Of a stretch of DNA of 60,479 bases, positions 46,016 to 56,009 are shown in pieces. The position numbers were made by a program, and so were the translations under genes. Within the stretch, counting starts at the first letter, position 1. Each line of letters begins with the position of its first letter. Where the stretch lies: assembly GCA_021783475.1 (NCBI GenBank), contig JAJXTU010000002.1:1-60479 (forward strand), given 5' to 3'. The DNA is from a bacterium (GTDB taxonomy: Bacteria; Thermodesulfobiota; Thermodesulfobiia; Thermodesulfobiales; Thermodesulfobiaceae). Below the pieces are notes generated by a model. That model made no database searches and had not been told where the DNA came from. It saw only the letters and a list, made by a program, of their open reading frames with translations.

Positions 46016-48855
46016 TGAGCACAATATCTTCCTTTTTAGGCCTTCAGATTGCACAGAGCGCTCTTGCCTCCAACCAACTTGCAATGGACGTTACAGGCCA
46101 CAACGTAGCAAACGCAAACACAACTGGTTATTCAAGACAGTCGCCTGTTTTTGATCAGGGCACCCCGTTAAACTATCCCAATGCTGGAGAGGTTGGCACG
46201 GGTGTAAACATCTCTACCATAAAAAGATATAGAGACAGTTTTATAGACTCTGAAGTGAGGACTGCGACTAGCTCTCAATCTTATTACAACACTTCATCTA
46301 CCCTGCTTCAACAGGTTCAGACTGCCTTAGCAGAGCCCAGCAGTAATGGATTGCAGACCAGTCTGCAAAACTTTTTCACGGCTTTTCAGTCTTTGTCAAC
46401 CAACCCATCCGATCTGTCTACCAGACAGCTGGCGGTATCAGATTCACAGAATCTTATTTTTTCTTATCAGAACCTATATAGCTCTATTACAGGTTTAAGG
46501 AATCAGTTAAATAGCAGCCTGTCTACTCTTTCCACTAACGTGAATACAATTGCCCAAAATATATACACCTTGAATCAACAGATTGCTGTAGTAAATGCGA
46601 GCGGTCAGCAGCCAAACGATTTGATGGATCAAAGAGATAGCTTGGTTAATCAGCTTTCACAATTGGTGAACGTAAACTATACCACTGATAAATCAGGCAA
46701 TTTGCTCGTTTCTATTGGCGGGCACTCTCTTGTCTCAACTTCTGGCTATGACTCGCTTAGTGTTATCCCTGACACTTCCAATCCGTCTGATCCAAATGAC
46801 TCCACGTCTCAGCCTATGTCAAAACTTGTGTGGTCAAGCGATGGCATGAATGCAAGCGTTTCTGGTGGCCAGATAGGGGCTACTCTGGATATGAGGGACA
46901 ATAATCTTGTAAGCTATATGAATCAGCTAAATAGTCAGGCCACCTCTCTTATGTCAGCGGTAAACAACTTAAATTCACAGGGATACCCTCTTAACTCGAC
47001 ATCGCTTGTAAGCGATATAAACCCCACGCTGAATTTTTTCACAGGCAGTAGCATTACGACTATGGGCATAGATTCTAGAATAGTTAATAATCCTAGCCTT
47101 ATAGGCGCTTCTGCCACAGGCGGCAGTGGGGATGGCCAGATAGCTCAAGCAATTGCAAATTTGCAAAATGAAAATATCTATGGCTCTCCTACGAATCAGA
47201 CAAGTGTTTCTGGTTCTGTCTTGCCCGTTCAATACCTTAGCTCTACGGGATATAATCTCTCAAGCGCGAATACCGACGTGGGAACGAGCGGAATTTATAA
47301 CCTGGACTTTTCCAAAGCAACCGCAGCCCAGAGGACTCTTACTGTCCAGTTGGGAGGACTTGCTTCCCAGAGCATTATCATAGATCCAAATACATATACC
47401 CAAATTGCATCTGCTGGCACTCCGCCAAGTCCTACAACGAGCTTGATAGATCAGATTAACTCTAAAATAATGGCGAATAGTGCTCTGACATCTACCCCTC
47501 ATGCGATAGAAGACTCTCCATCTACTTTAAACCTTGCTTTGGGATCGGCAACCGCAGCCCAGAGGACATTAACCATAAATGGCAGTACTATCACTGCTGA
47601 TGCTGCTAATTACAATTCAGTTAATGATTTAATCAGCAATATAAATACTCAAATAGCCGCAAATTCTTCTCTTTCTGGCCATGTCCAGGCCTATAATGAT
47701 GGTGGACTTTTAGGATTTAAGGTTTTAGATTCTACTGCGTCTTTATCTGTGTCTGGTGACACAAGTGGCCTTATGGGATTTAGTTCTACTGGAGTGCAAA
47801 ATGCAACTGTTACGCCACTTATACAGGCCTATCAGGACGGTAATCTTTTGGCATTTAAGCTGGTAGATAATCTACAGGGTAATACTCCTATACAGGACTC
47901 TACTTTCCAAGGATCATCTTTTATGGCATCAGGACTTCAAGCACTTGCATTTCCTACCGCTGTGGGCAGTTCTGTAACATTTCCTCTTAATGTATCCACA
48001 ACAAGCAATGCGACGCTTAACTTTACAATTAACAATGCTTCAAGTCCGACGACCATAAGCATACCAACAGGAAGCTATACGAGCGTTGATTCTCTGGCAA
48101 GTGCATGGAATAGCGCTTTTAGCTCATCTTCGCTTAGCGGTCAAGTTTATGCAGAGAACAACAACGGCAAGCTGGCTTTTTATACTCCAAGTCTTGGCAT
48201 TTCGTCTTTAACAGTGGCTGGCGATGGTACCCAGGGTTTTGACTCTACTGGAGTTACTAATTCGGCGCAGTCAGATAGTAATCTATATAATTTTGCAATG
48301 TATGGTTCCACCGCAAACGGTGTGGATCCCAGAGCAAGGACTTTGTCTATTATCTCTACCAATACTTTGACAGATCAGAGTACTACCAGCAATATATATC
48401 TCCCATCTGGCAGTTATTCTAATTCTGCTTCAATTGCCAGCGAGCTAAATACCCTTTACGGTGGAAGCGGCATGCCTCTTAATGGCATTACTGTTGGGAC
48501 GAATGGAGAGGCCTTGACATTTAATTCGACTAGCCAAAATCAGTCCATAAGGGTTTTGGGAGATTATACGTCTGCACTAGGTTTCAACAGTTATGATGGT
48601 TCTTCAACAGTTGCAAATGCATATATAGGCATGACAAGCAATATAGGAACTCAGGGTCAGCAGGCATCCACAAATTATACAGATCAAAGCAATGTGGTCA
48701 CCCTTTTACAAAATCAACAGCAAAGCGTTGAGGGCGTAAGTATGGATGAGGAGATGACTAACCTTATACAGTATCAAACAGCTTATTCTGCCTCTGCAAG
48801 GGTGATAAATACTATCAACTCAATGTTAGATAAGCTTATAAATAGCACAGGGTAG
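46015..48855 (+). CDS. flgK: Flagellar hook-associated protein 1, enlarged
   Basis: MSTISSFLGLQIAQSALASNQLAMDVTGHNVANANTTGYSRQSPVF; C-terminal VSMDEEMTNLIQYQTAYSASARVINTINSMLDKLIN; 946 aa. Confidence 0.95.
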   Translation: MSTISSFLGLQIAQSALASNQLAMDVTGHNVANANTTGYSRQSPVFDQGTPLNYPNAGEVGTGVNISTIKRYRDSFIDSEVRTATSSQSYYNTSSTLLQQVQTALAEPSSNGLQTSLQNFFTAFQSLSTNPSDLSTRQLAVSDSQNLIFSYQNLYSSITGLRNQLNSSLSTLSTNVNTIAQNIYTLNQQIAVVNASGQQPNDLMDQRDSLVNQLSQLVNVNYTTDKSGNLLVSIGGHSLVSTSGYDSLSVIPDTSNPSDPNDSTSQPMSKLVWSSDGMNASVSGGQIGATLDMRDNNLVSYMNQLNSQATSLMSAVNNLNSQGYPLNSTSLVSDINPTLNFFTGSSITTMGIDSRIVNNPSLIGASATGGSGDGQIAQAIANLQNENIYGSPTNQTSVSGSVLPVQYLSSTGYNLSSANTDVGTSGIYNLDFSKATAAQRTLTVQLGGLASQSIIIDPNTYTQIASAGTPPSPTTSLIDQINSKIMANSALTSTPHAIEDSPSTLNLALGSATAAQRTLTINGSTITADAANYNSVNDLISNINTQIAANSSLSGHVQAYNDGGLLGFKVLDSTASLSVSGDTSGLMGFSSTGVQNATVTPLIQAYQDGNLLAFKLVDNLQGNTPIQDSTFQGSSFMASGLQALAFPTAVGSSVTFPLNVSTTSNATLNFTINNASSPTTISIPTGSYTSVDSLASAWNSAFSSSSLSGQVYAENNNGKLAFYTPSLGISSLTVAGDGTQGFDSTGVTNSAQSDSNLYNFAMYGSTANGVDPRARTLSIISTNTLTDQSTTSNIYLPSGSYSNSASIASELNTLYGGSGMPLNGITVGTNGEALTFNSTSQNQSIRVLGDYTSALGFNSYDGSSTVANAYIGMTSNIGTQGQQASTNYTDQSNVVTLLQNQQQSVEGVSMDEEMTNLIQYQTAYSASARVINTINSMLDKLINSTG

Positions 48856-48870
48856 ATTGGAGGATAAACA

Positions 48871-49746
48871 ATGTCAAGAGTAACTATGAATATGATGGTA
48901 AATCAATTTAATTCGGATTTAAATAGTCAGCTCACATCTATTTCAAAGGATTCTTATGAGCTATCTTCTGGAAACGCCATTCAACTTCCTCAAGACGATC
49001 CGGTGGCGAATAACTATATTATGAGCTTCAAAGAGAAGATTAATGGCATAACTAATTATCAGAGCAATATTACTGCTGGTCAGTCTATTTTGAACTCAAC
49101 CGATTCTGCTCTTGGTTCAATATCCACTATACTAAATAATGCAAACACCATTGCTTTGCAGGGCGCAAACGTAACGAATTCAGACTCATTGACGTCTCTT
49201 GAGAAAAGCGTGGAATCTCTGAAACAATCTCTTCTTTCTGTTGCAAATACCTCTGTAGGAAACACGTATATATTTGCGGGCTCGAAAAGCTCTAAGGCTC
49301 CTTTTTCTCTTGACTCAGATGGAAACGTTGTATATTCAGGCGATGCGTCAGCTATAACCTATTCGGTGGAACCAGGTGCCACTACTACTGTAAACATAGA
49401 TGGCACTCAGTTGCTGCCTATTTTTAAGTCTCTTGATAATCTTGAACTCGCACTGAAGTCTGGAAACCAACAAACCATTTCAAACTCAGTTTCTGACATT
49501 CAAAGTGCAATTACCACAAACAATGACCTCCAGTCGACTGTTGGTTCACGACAAAACATGATGCAATATCTATCCAGCTATTACTCTAATGCGACCACAA
49601 ATTACAACACTATTCTCGCCAGTTATCAAGATGTAAATTTTCCCACAGTAGTTACTGACTATTCTACTCGTCAAACAGCGTATCAAGCGGCTTTGAAGGT
49701 TGGTGCTCAGATATTGCCCCAATCGCTTGTAAACTATTTGCAATAA
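48871..49746 (+). CDS. flgL: Flagellar hook-associated protein 3
   Basis: MSRVTMNMMVNQFNSDLNSQLTSISKDSYELSSGNAIQLPQDDPVANNYIMSFK. Confidence 0.93.
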   Translation: MSRVTMNMMVNQFNSDLNSQLTSISKDSYELSSGNAIQLPQDDPVANNYIMSFKEKINGITNYQSNITAGQSILNSTDSALGSISTILNNANTIALQGANVTNSDSLTSLEKSVESLKQSLLSVANTSVGNTYIFAGSKSSKAPFSLDSDGNVVYSGDASAITYSVEPGATTTVNIDGTQLLPIFKSLDNLELALKSGNQQTISNSVSDIQSAITTNNDLQSTVGSRQNMMQYLSSYYSNATTNYNTILASYQDVNFPTVVTDYSTRQTAYQAALKVGAQILPQSLVNYLQ

Positions 49747-49786
49747 CTTTTGTTTAAAAAAAACTTTTTAACCTAAAGAGGGTAAA

Positions 49787-50209
49787 ATGCAAAAAGAGAA
49801 AGAAACTTTTAGCGAGATTGAAAATATAAAATTTCCAAAAGGCATTTATGGCTTTGACGGGGAGAGAGAATTTAAGATATTGATTCCTGACAAATCTTCT
49901 CCTTTAGCCTATCTGCAAGACATGTCTTCAAATCTTAGATTTATAGTCGTGGAGGCTTTTAGCGCATTTAAGGATTATGATGTCATAATAGACAAATTTT
50001 ATGCTGATATGCTGGAGCTTGAAAAGGAAGAAGATGCGATAGTTCTTTGTATCGTAAATATGAAAGACCCTGCAAAGGATTCTACTGTTAATCTCTTGGC
50101 TCCTATTGTTATTAATAAAAATAACAAGATGGGCATGCAAATAATATTGGATAAATCCTCATATTCTCTTGAGGAGTCTCTCTTTTTGGCAATGAAAAAC
50201 GGCAAATAA
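49787..50209 (+). CDS. fliW: Flagellar assembly factor FliW
   Basis: IKFPKGIYGFDGEREFKILIPDKSSPLAYLQDMSSNLRFIVVEAF; VNLLAPIVINKNNKMGMQIIL. Confidence 0.92.
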   Translation: MQKEKETFSEIENIKFPKGIYGFDGEREFKILIPDKSSPLAYLQDMSSNLRFIVVEAFSAFKDYDVIIDKFYADMLELEKEEDAIVLCIVNMKDPAKDSTVNLLAPIVINKNNKMGMQIILDKSSYSLEESLFLAMKNGK

Positions 50210-50274
50210 TTTAAAATCTACTTTTTTTGTGTATAATATTATGAATGGTATATCCTGCTAAAGGGAGTGATTTT

Positions 50275-50679
50275 ATGTTTTTAAAGACTTTAGAAATAGC
50301 TGGATCTGGCTTGACGGCACAAAGACTGAAGATGGATGTGGCTGCAAACAATTTAGCTAACGCATATAGCTCTGTCAAAGACGGCAATGGTCAAATATTT
50401 AAAAGGCAAATAGTAGAATTACAAGAGTCTACTGGCAAGAACGGCAGCTTTCTTGGAGTAAAGGTGGCAGGTATTGCAAGCGATAACTCTCCTCCCAGGA
50501 TGGTGTACGATCCTGGCAACCCTGAAGCAAATGCTGATGGTTATGTGGAGTACCCAAATGTAAATCCTATTAAAGAAATGGTTTCTTTAATTAACGCGTC
50601 TCGTTCTTATGAGGCTGATCTGAACGCTGTAAGCGCTACAAAATCTATGATAGGTCAGACCCTGGATCAGTTGAAATGA
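50275..50679 (+). CDS. flgC: Flagellar basal-body rod protein FlgC
   Basis: MFLKTLEIAGSGLTAQRLKMDVAANNLANAYSSVKDGNGQIFKRQIV; VNPIKEMVSLINASRSYEADLNA. Confidence 0.95.
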   Translation: MFLKTLEIAGSGLTAQRLKMDVAANNLANAYSSVKDGNGQIFKRQIVELQESTGKNGSFLGVKVAGIASDNSPPRMVYDPGNPEANADGYVEYPNVNPIKEMVSLINASRSYEADLNAVSATKSMIGQTLDQLK

Positions 50680-50969
50680 AACCTATTGAACCCATTAGTA
50701 CTAATCTCGGTTCTATTGGTTCTATTGGCTTGGGCGGGAAAAGTGAACCTACGTCTAGCTTTAAGGATACATTGATGGATTTTGTGAGCAACGTAAATTC
50801 ATCCCTTAAAGAAGGCGATCGATCTGCAGAGCAGCTTGCAGCAGGCCAAATTGATCTTCCTACAGCTCTTATAAAGCAACAGGACGCAGTTCTTTCTATG
50901 CAACTTTTAATGAGCGTAAGAAGCGAGCTTATAGGGGCATATCAGGATCTGTCTAGAATAACAACCTAA
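50676..50969 (+). CDS. fliE: Flagellar hook-basal body complex protein FliE
   Basis: SFKDTLMDFVSNVNSSLKEGDRSAEQLAAGQIDLPTALIKQQDAVLSMQLLMSVRSELIGAYQDLSRI. Confidence 0.92.
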   Translation: MKPIEPISTNLGSIGSIGLGGKSEPTSSFKDTLMDFVSNVNSSLKEGDRSAEQLAAGQIDLPTALIKQQDAVLSMQLLMSVRSELIGAYQDLSRITT

Positions 50970-50973
50970 TAAA

Positions 50974-52521
50974 ATGGACAGAGTTCGCGCGTTTTTTTTC
51001 AGTTTGCGTGATCGATTTTTAGCGCTTTCTCCTGGGAAGCGCTTTTTGTTGTTATCTGGCGTTGCGCTCGCCTTTATTCTAGTAATTTTTACCTCTATAT
51101 TTCTCCTAAAGCCTCAAATGGCACCCCTATTTACAAATCTATCCCCAACTGATGGGGCTGCTATTGTAGCAAAGCTCAAAGATCAAAAAATTCCCTATGA
51201 GCTGAAAGATTCTGGCACTACTATTCTGGTGCCAAAAGATAAGGTTTATGATTTAAGGCTTTCTATGGCTGCTCAAGGTCTTCCAGAGGGTTCAGGTATA
51301 GGATTTGAGATTTTTGACAAAAACAATCTTTTTACCACTGATTTTACCCAAAGAGTTGATTATATTAGAGCTTTGCAGGGAGAACTTGCGAGGACTATTT
51401 CTCAGATAAATGGCGTAGAGGGGGCAAGAGTACATATTGTGCTTCCCAAGAAAGAGCTCTTTGTGTCTCAGGATATGCCAGCTACCGCGTCAGTTATGCT
51501 AAATTTGAAACCAGGGCAGAGCATCTCTGAAAGAGAGACTGAGGCCATAGCATTTCTAATTTCTAGAGCTGTTGAAGGTCTTAAGCCAGAAAATGTGACT
51601 ATTATGGATACAAGAGGGGAGCTTCTTTCTGCCAATCTCTCCTTTAACAGGTCTGGACTCTCACAAAGAGAATTTGATATGAAAAGAAAATACGAGAGCG
51701 AAGTCCAAAGGAAAATTCAGACGATGCTTGACACAATGCTTGGCCCCGGGAAATCAGTTGTCAGGGTTTCTGCCGAGCTCAATCTTGCTTCATCTGAAGT
51801 TAAAAAGGTGACATATACACCAGTAGTCGGTCAGAATGGCATAGTAAGATCGAGTAAGGTATCTACCGATTCCTCAAAAAGTCAGAATGCTGCTCCTCAG
51901 ACACAGTCAACAACATCGCCTCAGGGCATACCTTCCTATCAGACTCCTGCGCCAAGCTCTACATCATCGAGCAGAAAAACAGAGGATATTACAAATTATG
52001 AGATAAACCAACAGGAAGAAATGATCAAAAACCCTGCTGGAGATATAAAAAGGCTTACTGTTTCAGTAATGGTTGACGGTACGCCTCAAACAATAAACCT
52101 GCAGTCACTGACTACTGCGGTATCCAATGCAGCAGGCATATTGCCCCAAAGAGGTGACAGTGTAGATGTTCAGGCAATGCCATTTGATAGGGCATATCAG
52201 CAAAGTGAGATCAAGGCTATGCAACAAGCTCAACTGATGGACACGATAAAAAGCATTGCTATGTGGGCTGCAATAATTATCGTTGCCATAATAGCGTTTG
52301 TATTTATAAGAAAAGCTCTGGCTTCCATGAAAAAAGAATCAGGTCAACAAGGTGCACATATTCTTGATGCGACAATTGGCGCTGAAGGCATAAGACATGA
52401 AAAACCTCTTACCCCTGAAGAGTTAGCAAGAAGAAAGGCAAGGGATGAAGTTGAAAGGCTTGCCAAAGACAAGCCTTCAGAGGTTGCCAATCTCATAAAA
52501 ACGTGGTTGAGAGAGGAATAA
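50974..52521 (+). CDS. fliF: Flagellar M-ring protein FliF
   Basis: LFTNLSPTDGAAIVAKLKDQKIPYELKDSGTTILVPKDKVYDLRLSMAAQGLPEGSGIGFEIFDK. Confidence 0.97.
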   Translation: MDRVRAFFFSLRDRFLALSPGKRFLLLSGVALAFILVIFTSIFLLKPQMAPLFTNLSPTDGAAIVAKLKDQKIPYELKDSGTTILVPKDKVYDLRLSMAAQGLPEGSGIGFEIFDKNNLFTTDFTQRVDYIRALQGELARTISQINGVEGARVHIVLPKKELFVSQDMPATASVMLNLKPGQSISERETEAIAFLISRAVEGLKPENVTIMDTRGELLSANLSFNRSGLSQREFDMKRKYESEVQRKIQTMLDTMLGPGKSVVRVSAELNLASSEVKKVTYTPVVGQNGIVRSSKVSTDSSKSQNAAPQTQSTTSPQGIPSYQTPAPSSTSSSRKTEDITNYEINQQEEMIKNPAGDIKRLTVSVMVDGTPQTINLQSLTTAVSNAAGILPQRGDSVDVQAMPFDRAYQQSEIKAMQQAQLMDTIKSIAMWAAIIIVAIIAFVFIRKALASMKKESGQQGAHILDATIGAEGIRHEKPLTPEELARRKARDEVERLAKDKPSEVANLIKTWLREE

Positions 52522-53529
52522 GTGAAAGGACAACATTTTTCAAATAGACAGAAGGCAGCTGCTCTCCTCTTGCAGCTTGGCCCGGCTGAGGCCGCAAACG
52601 TTTTGAAACATCTTTCTGACGAAGATGTGGACCTTCTAACGCTTGAAATCGCCGGCCTGGGAAAGATAGAGAACAATGAAATAGATGAAGTTTTAGAAGA
52701 GGCTTTTCAGACCATGTATGCTAGAGAGATTGCATCAAGAGGAGGAGTGAACTACGCAAAGGAGCTTTTGGAAAAGGCATTCGGCGTAGAAAGGGCCCAG
52801 GAAATTTTGACAAGGCTTTCTTCTTCCCTCCAGGTAAGACCCTTTGAAATTGCAAGGAAAGCTGATGCAAGGCAGCTTTTAAACTTTCTCCAGAACGAGC
52901 ATCCGCAAACTATTGCTCTTGTTCTGGCTCACCTAAAACCAGAACAGGCTGGGGCAATCATAAGTGAGTTGTCGCCTGCTATCCAGTCAGATGTATCTTT
53001 TAGGTTGGCTACTATGGACCGAACTTCTCCAGATGTTATTCGCGAAGTCGAAAGCGTTCTTGAAAGGAAACTTTCGACCATTGTTAGTCAGGACTTTACT
53101 GAAGTAGGCGGGGTTCAGACTTTAGCTCAAATCTTATCAAGGTCGGGTAGGGCAGTTGAAAAATCTGTCTTAGAGGCTCTGGACGAAAAGGATCCAGAAT
53201 TAGCTGAAAATGTCAGAAAGTTGATGTTCACATTTGATGATATTGTAAACCTTGACGATCGTTCAATTCAGGTAGTACTTAGAGAGGTAGACTCGAAGGA
53301 TCTCGGTATTGCCCTCAAAGGTAGTTCTGAAGAGGTTAAAGAGAGAATACTGAAAAATCTTTCTCAAAGAGCTGCGCAGATGTTAAAGGAAGAATTGGAA
53401 TATATGGGTCCAGTAAGGTTAAAACAGGTTGAGGAGGCACAAAGCAAGATCGTCGCGATAATAAGAAGGCTTGAAGAAGCAGGTACTATAGTTGTATCGC
53501 GTGGCGGAGAAGATGAGATCGTATACTAA
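52522..53529 (+). CDS. fliG: Flagellar motor switch protein FliG
   Basis: FLQNEHPQTIALVLAHLKPEQAGAIISELSPAIQSDVSFRLATMDRTSPDVIREVE; GTG start. Confidence 0.97.
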   Translation: MKGQHFSNRQKAAALLLQLGPAEAANVLKHLSDEDVDLLTLEIAGLGKIENNEIDEVLEEAFQTMYAREIASRGGVNYAKELLEKAFGVERAQEILTRLSSSLQVRPFEIARKADARQLLNFLQNEHPQTIALVLAHLKPEQAGAIISELSPAIQSDVSFRLATMDRTSPDVIREVESVLERKLSTIVSQDFTEVGGVQTLAQILSRSGRAVEKSVLEALDEKDPELAENVRKLMFTFDDIVNLDDRSIQVVLREVDSKDLGIALKGSSEEVKERILKNLSQRAAQMLKEELEYMGPVRLKQVEEAQSKIVAIIRRLEEAGTIVVSRGGEDEIVY

Positions 53530-53981
53530 TGAAGAAATTTGCTTTTAAGTTTGAGAAGATAAAAAAACTCAGAGATATAGAAAGAGATACCTCTCTAGGT
53601 GTTTTTGCAAAGTCATTGAGCGATTTTATGATTAAAGAAAAAGAATACAAACTCTTTTTTAAGAAAGTATTGACTGCAAGAGAAGAATTGAACCTTGCCT
53701 TAGAAAATGGCTCGAGCGTTGAGAATATTAATATTTTATTAAACAATATGTATGTATCTGAAGAAATACTGAAGAGGAAAAGAGACGAATTATATTCAGC
53801 CTATTTAAAAGCAAAAGAAGATAAATCTGACTTTCTTTTGAAAGATGTAAAAAGAAAGATTATGGAGAAAATCAAAGACCAACATCTAAAATTATACGTA
53901 AGGGAATTTTTAAAAGAAGATCAGTCGCATATTGACGAAGCCTCAATCAACATGCATGAGTTAAAAAGGAAATCTAATTAG
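53529..53981 (+). CDS. fliJ: FliJ-like flagellar export chaperone
   Basis: MKKFAFKFEKIKKLRDIERDTSLGVFAKSLSDFMIKEKEYKLF coiled coil; between fliG and flhA. Confidence 0.65.
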   Translation: MKKFAFKFEKIKKLRDIERDTSLGVFAKSLSDFMIKEKEYKLFFKKVLTAREELNLALENGSSVENINILLNNMYVSEEILKRKRDELYSAYLKAKEDKSDFLLKDVKRKIMEKIKDQHLKLYVREFLKEDQSHIDEASINMHELKRKSN

Positions 53982-56009
53982 GTGAGCAGCGTTTTTTCGC
54001 GATCGGAGACCGTTCTTGCAGCATTAATTATGCTTATTTTGGGAATTATGATGATTCCTTTGCCCCCAGTAATGATGGATATATTACTGTCACTGAATAT
54101 ATCTCTTGCAATTATCACTCTTATGGTGACGCTAAGCGTAACTACTCCACTTGATTTCTCAGTCTTTCCAACGCTCATTTTAATAATGACAATATTTAGG
54201 ATTGCGTTAGAAATAGCAGCGACAAGGCTAATACTTTTGCACGCTTTTGCTGGTGAGGTAATTTACTCATTTGGTAACTTTGTGGTTGGCGGCAACTACG
54301 TGGTTGGTCTTATTATATTTTTGATCCTTATAGTCATCCAATATCTTGTTATTACAAGCGGTGCAACGCGTACGGCAGAAGTGGCAGCCAGGTTTACATT
54401 GGATTCGATGCCAGGTAAACAAATGGGAATAGATGCAGATCTAAATGCTGGCTTAATAAACGATGATCAGGCAAGGGAAAGAAGAAGAGATATCCAAAGA
54501 GAAGCAGATTTTTATGGCAGCATGGACGGCGCATCTAAATTTGTAAGAGGTGATGCAATATCTGCCATTGTAATAATGTTTATTAACATAATAGGCGGTT
54601 TTATCATTGGTATAGTACAACACAATATGGATATCGGACAGGCCTTAAGTACATATACGCTTCTAACGGTCGGAGAAGGTCTTGTCTCTCAAATTCCAGC
54701 ACTTCTTCTGTCCACTTCTACTGGCATAATTATAACAAGGGCATCGAGTAAAGGAGGACTTGGCTCAGACACCTTTACTCAGATGGTGGCTCAGCCCTCT
54801 GCAATACTTTTTGCTGCCTTGATAATGTTAATTATGGGACTGATTCCTGGTTTGCCAAAGCTCCCATTTTTCATTCTTGCTGCTGCTTTTGGTTTTGCTG
54901 GGTATCTTCTTGTAAAGAAAGGCAAAGAAGAGGTGATCTCTGAAGAGGAATCTCAAGCTGAAATTCCAGTAGTTCTTCCACCTGTAGAAATTGATCCTTC
55001 AATTCTCAAAGTTGAAACACTGGAGCTTGAAATGGGATATTCTTTGGTGCAACTGGCCGATGTGAGTAGAGGGGAGGGAATACTCCACAGACTGGCCCTC
55101 ACCAGGAGAAAGCTCTCAGAGGAAATGGGCTTTATAGTCCCACCAATCAGAGTAAGAGACAACTTACAACTTAATTCTACCAGATACCAGGTAAAAATCA
55201 GGGGAAATATAGTCGCCGTTGGAGATGCATATCCAAATAAACTGCTTGCCATGCCTCCGGCTGGGCAAGAGGTTACAATAAGCGGAATAAAGGTTAAAGA
55301 ACCAGTTTTCGGCCTTAACGCAGTTTGGATAGACTTAGAACAAAAAGAAGTTGCTGAATTATCAAGTTATACTGTAGTAGACCCATCTTCTGTCATTGTG
55401 ACCCATATGACAGAAGTCATAAAATCCAATGCTGTTCTGATACTTGGCAGACAAGAGACGTCAACTCTTATTGATTCTCTAAAAGCAACTCACCCCGTGT
55501 TGGTTGAAGAGGTTGTGCCCGAATTGCTCTCAATTGGAGATGTCCAGAAGGTCTTGCACGCCCTCTTAAGCGAAGGCATTTCTATCAGAGATATGGTGAC
55601 AATTTTTGAAGCCCTTGCTGATAATGCTAGGCAATTGAGGGACGTGGCCACGCTCACTGAGGCTGTTAGAAAAAGGATAGGAAAATCAATTACTCAGATT
55701 TATGAAGACTCTCCTGGAGAAATAAGCGCAATCGTAATAGACGCTAATCTTGAGAGCGAGATTAATTCTAGTTTGACTGAAAATAAAGTTTTGGACAATC
55801 AATTTGCACAGACTATCGTAAACAATATCACAGCATCAGTGCAGGAAGCCCTGTCTCAGGGCAAGAGATTCGTAGTTTTGACGACATCAAGAATAAGACC
55901 TCATATCAGAACCCTCACATTAAGAGCCCTGCCGAAAATACCAATTTTGTCATTTGAAGAGCTTGATCCAAATGTAAAGCTCAAGGTTATAGCGACAGTT
56001 AAAAAATAA
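53982..56009 (+). CDS. flhA: Flagellar biosynthesis protein FlhA
   Basis: GTG start; FIPRE/FHIPEP-type protein: FSVFPTLILIMTIFRIALEIAATRLIL; FVRGDAISAIVIMFINIIGGFIIG. Confidence 0.97.
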   Translation: MSSVFSRSETVLAALIMLILGIMMIPLPPVMMDILLSLNISLAIITLMVTLSVTTPLDFSVFPTLILIMTIFRIALEIAATRLILLHAFAGEVIYSFGNFVVGGNYVVGLIIFLILIVIQYLVITSGATRTAEVAARFTLDSMPGKQMGIDADLNAGLINDDQARERRRDIQREADFYGSMDGASKFVRGDAISAIVIMFINIIGGFIIGIVQHNMDIGQALSTYTLLTVGEGLVSQIPALLLSTSTGIIITRASSKGGLGSDTFTQMVAQPSAILFAALIMLIMGLIPGLPKLPFFILAAAFGFAGYLLVKKGKEEVISEEESQAEIPVVLPPVEIDPSILKVETLELEMGYSLVQLADVSRGEGILHRLALTRRKLSEEMGFIVPPIRVRDNLQLNSTRYQVKIRGNIVAVGDAYPNKLLAMPPAGQEVTISGIKVKEPVFGLNAVWIDLEQKEVAELSSYTVVDPSSVIVTHMTEVIKSNAVLILGRQETSTLIDSLKATHPVLVEEVVPELLSIGDVQKVLHALLSEGISIRDMVTIFEALADNARQLRDVATLTEAVRKRIGKSITQIYEDSPGEISAIVIDANLESEINSSLTENKVLDNQFAQTIVNNITASVQEALSQGKRFVVLTTSRIRPHIRTLTLRALPKIPILSFEELDPNVKLKVIATVKK

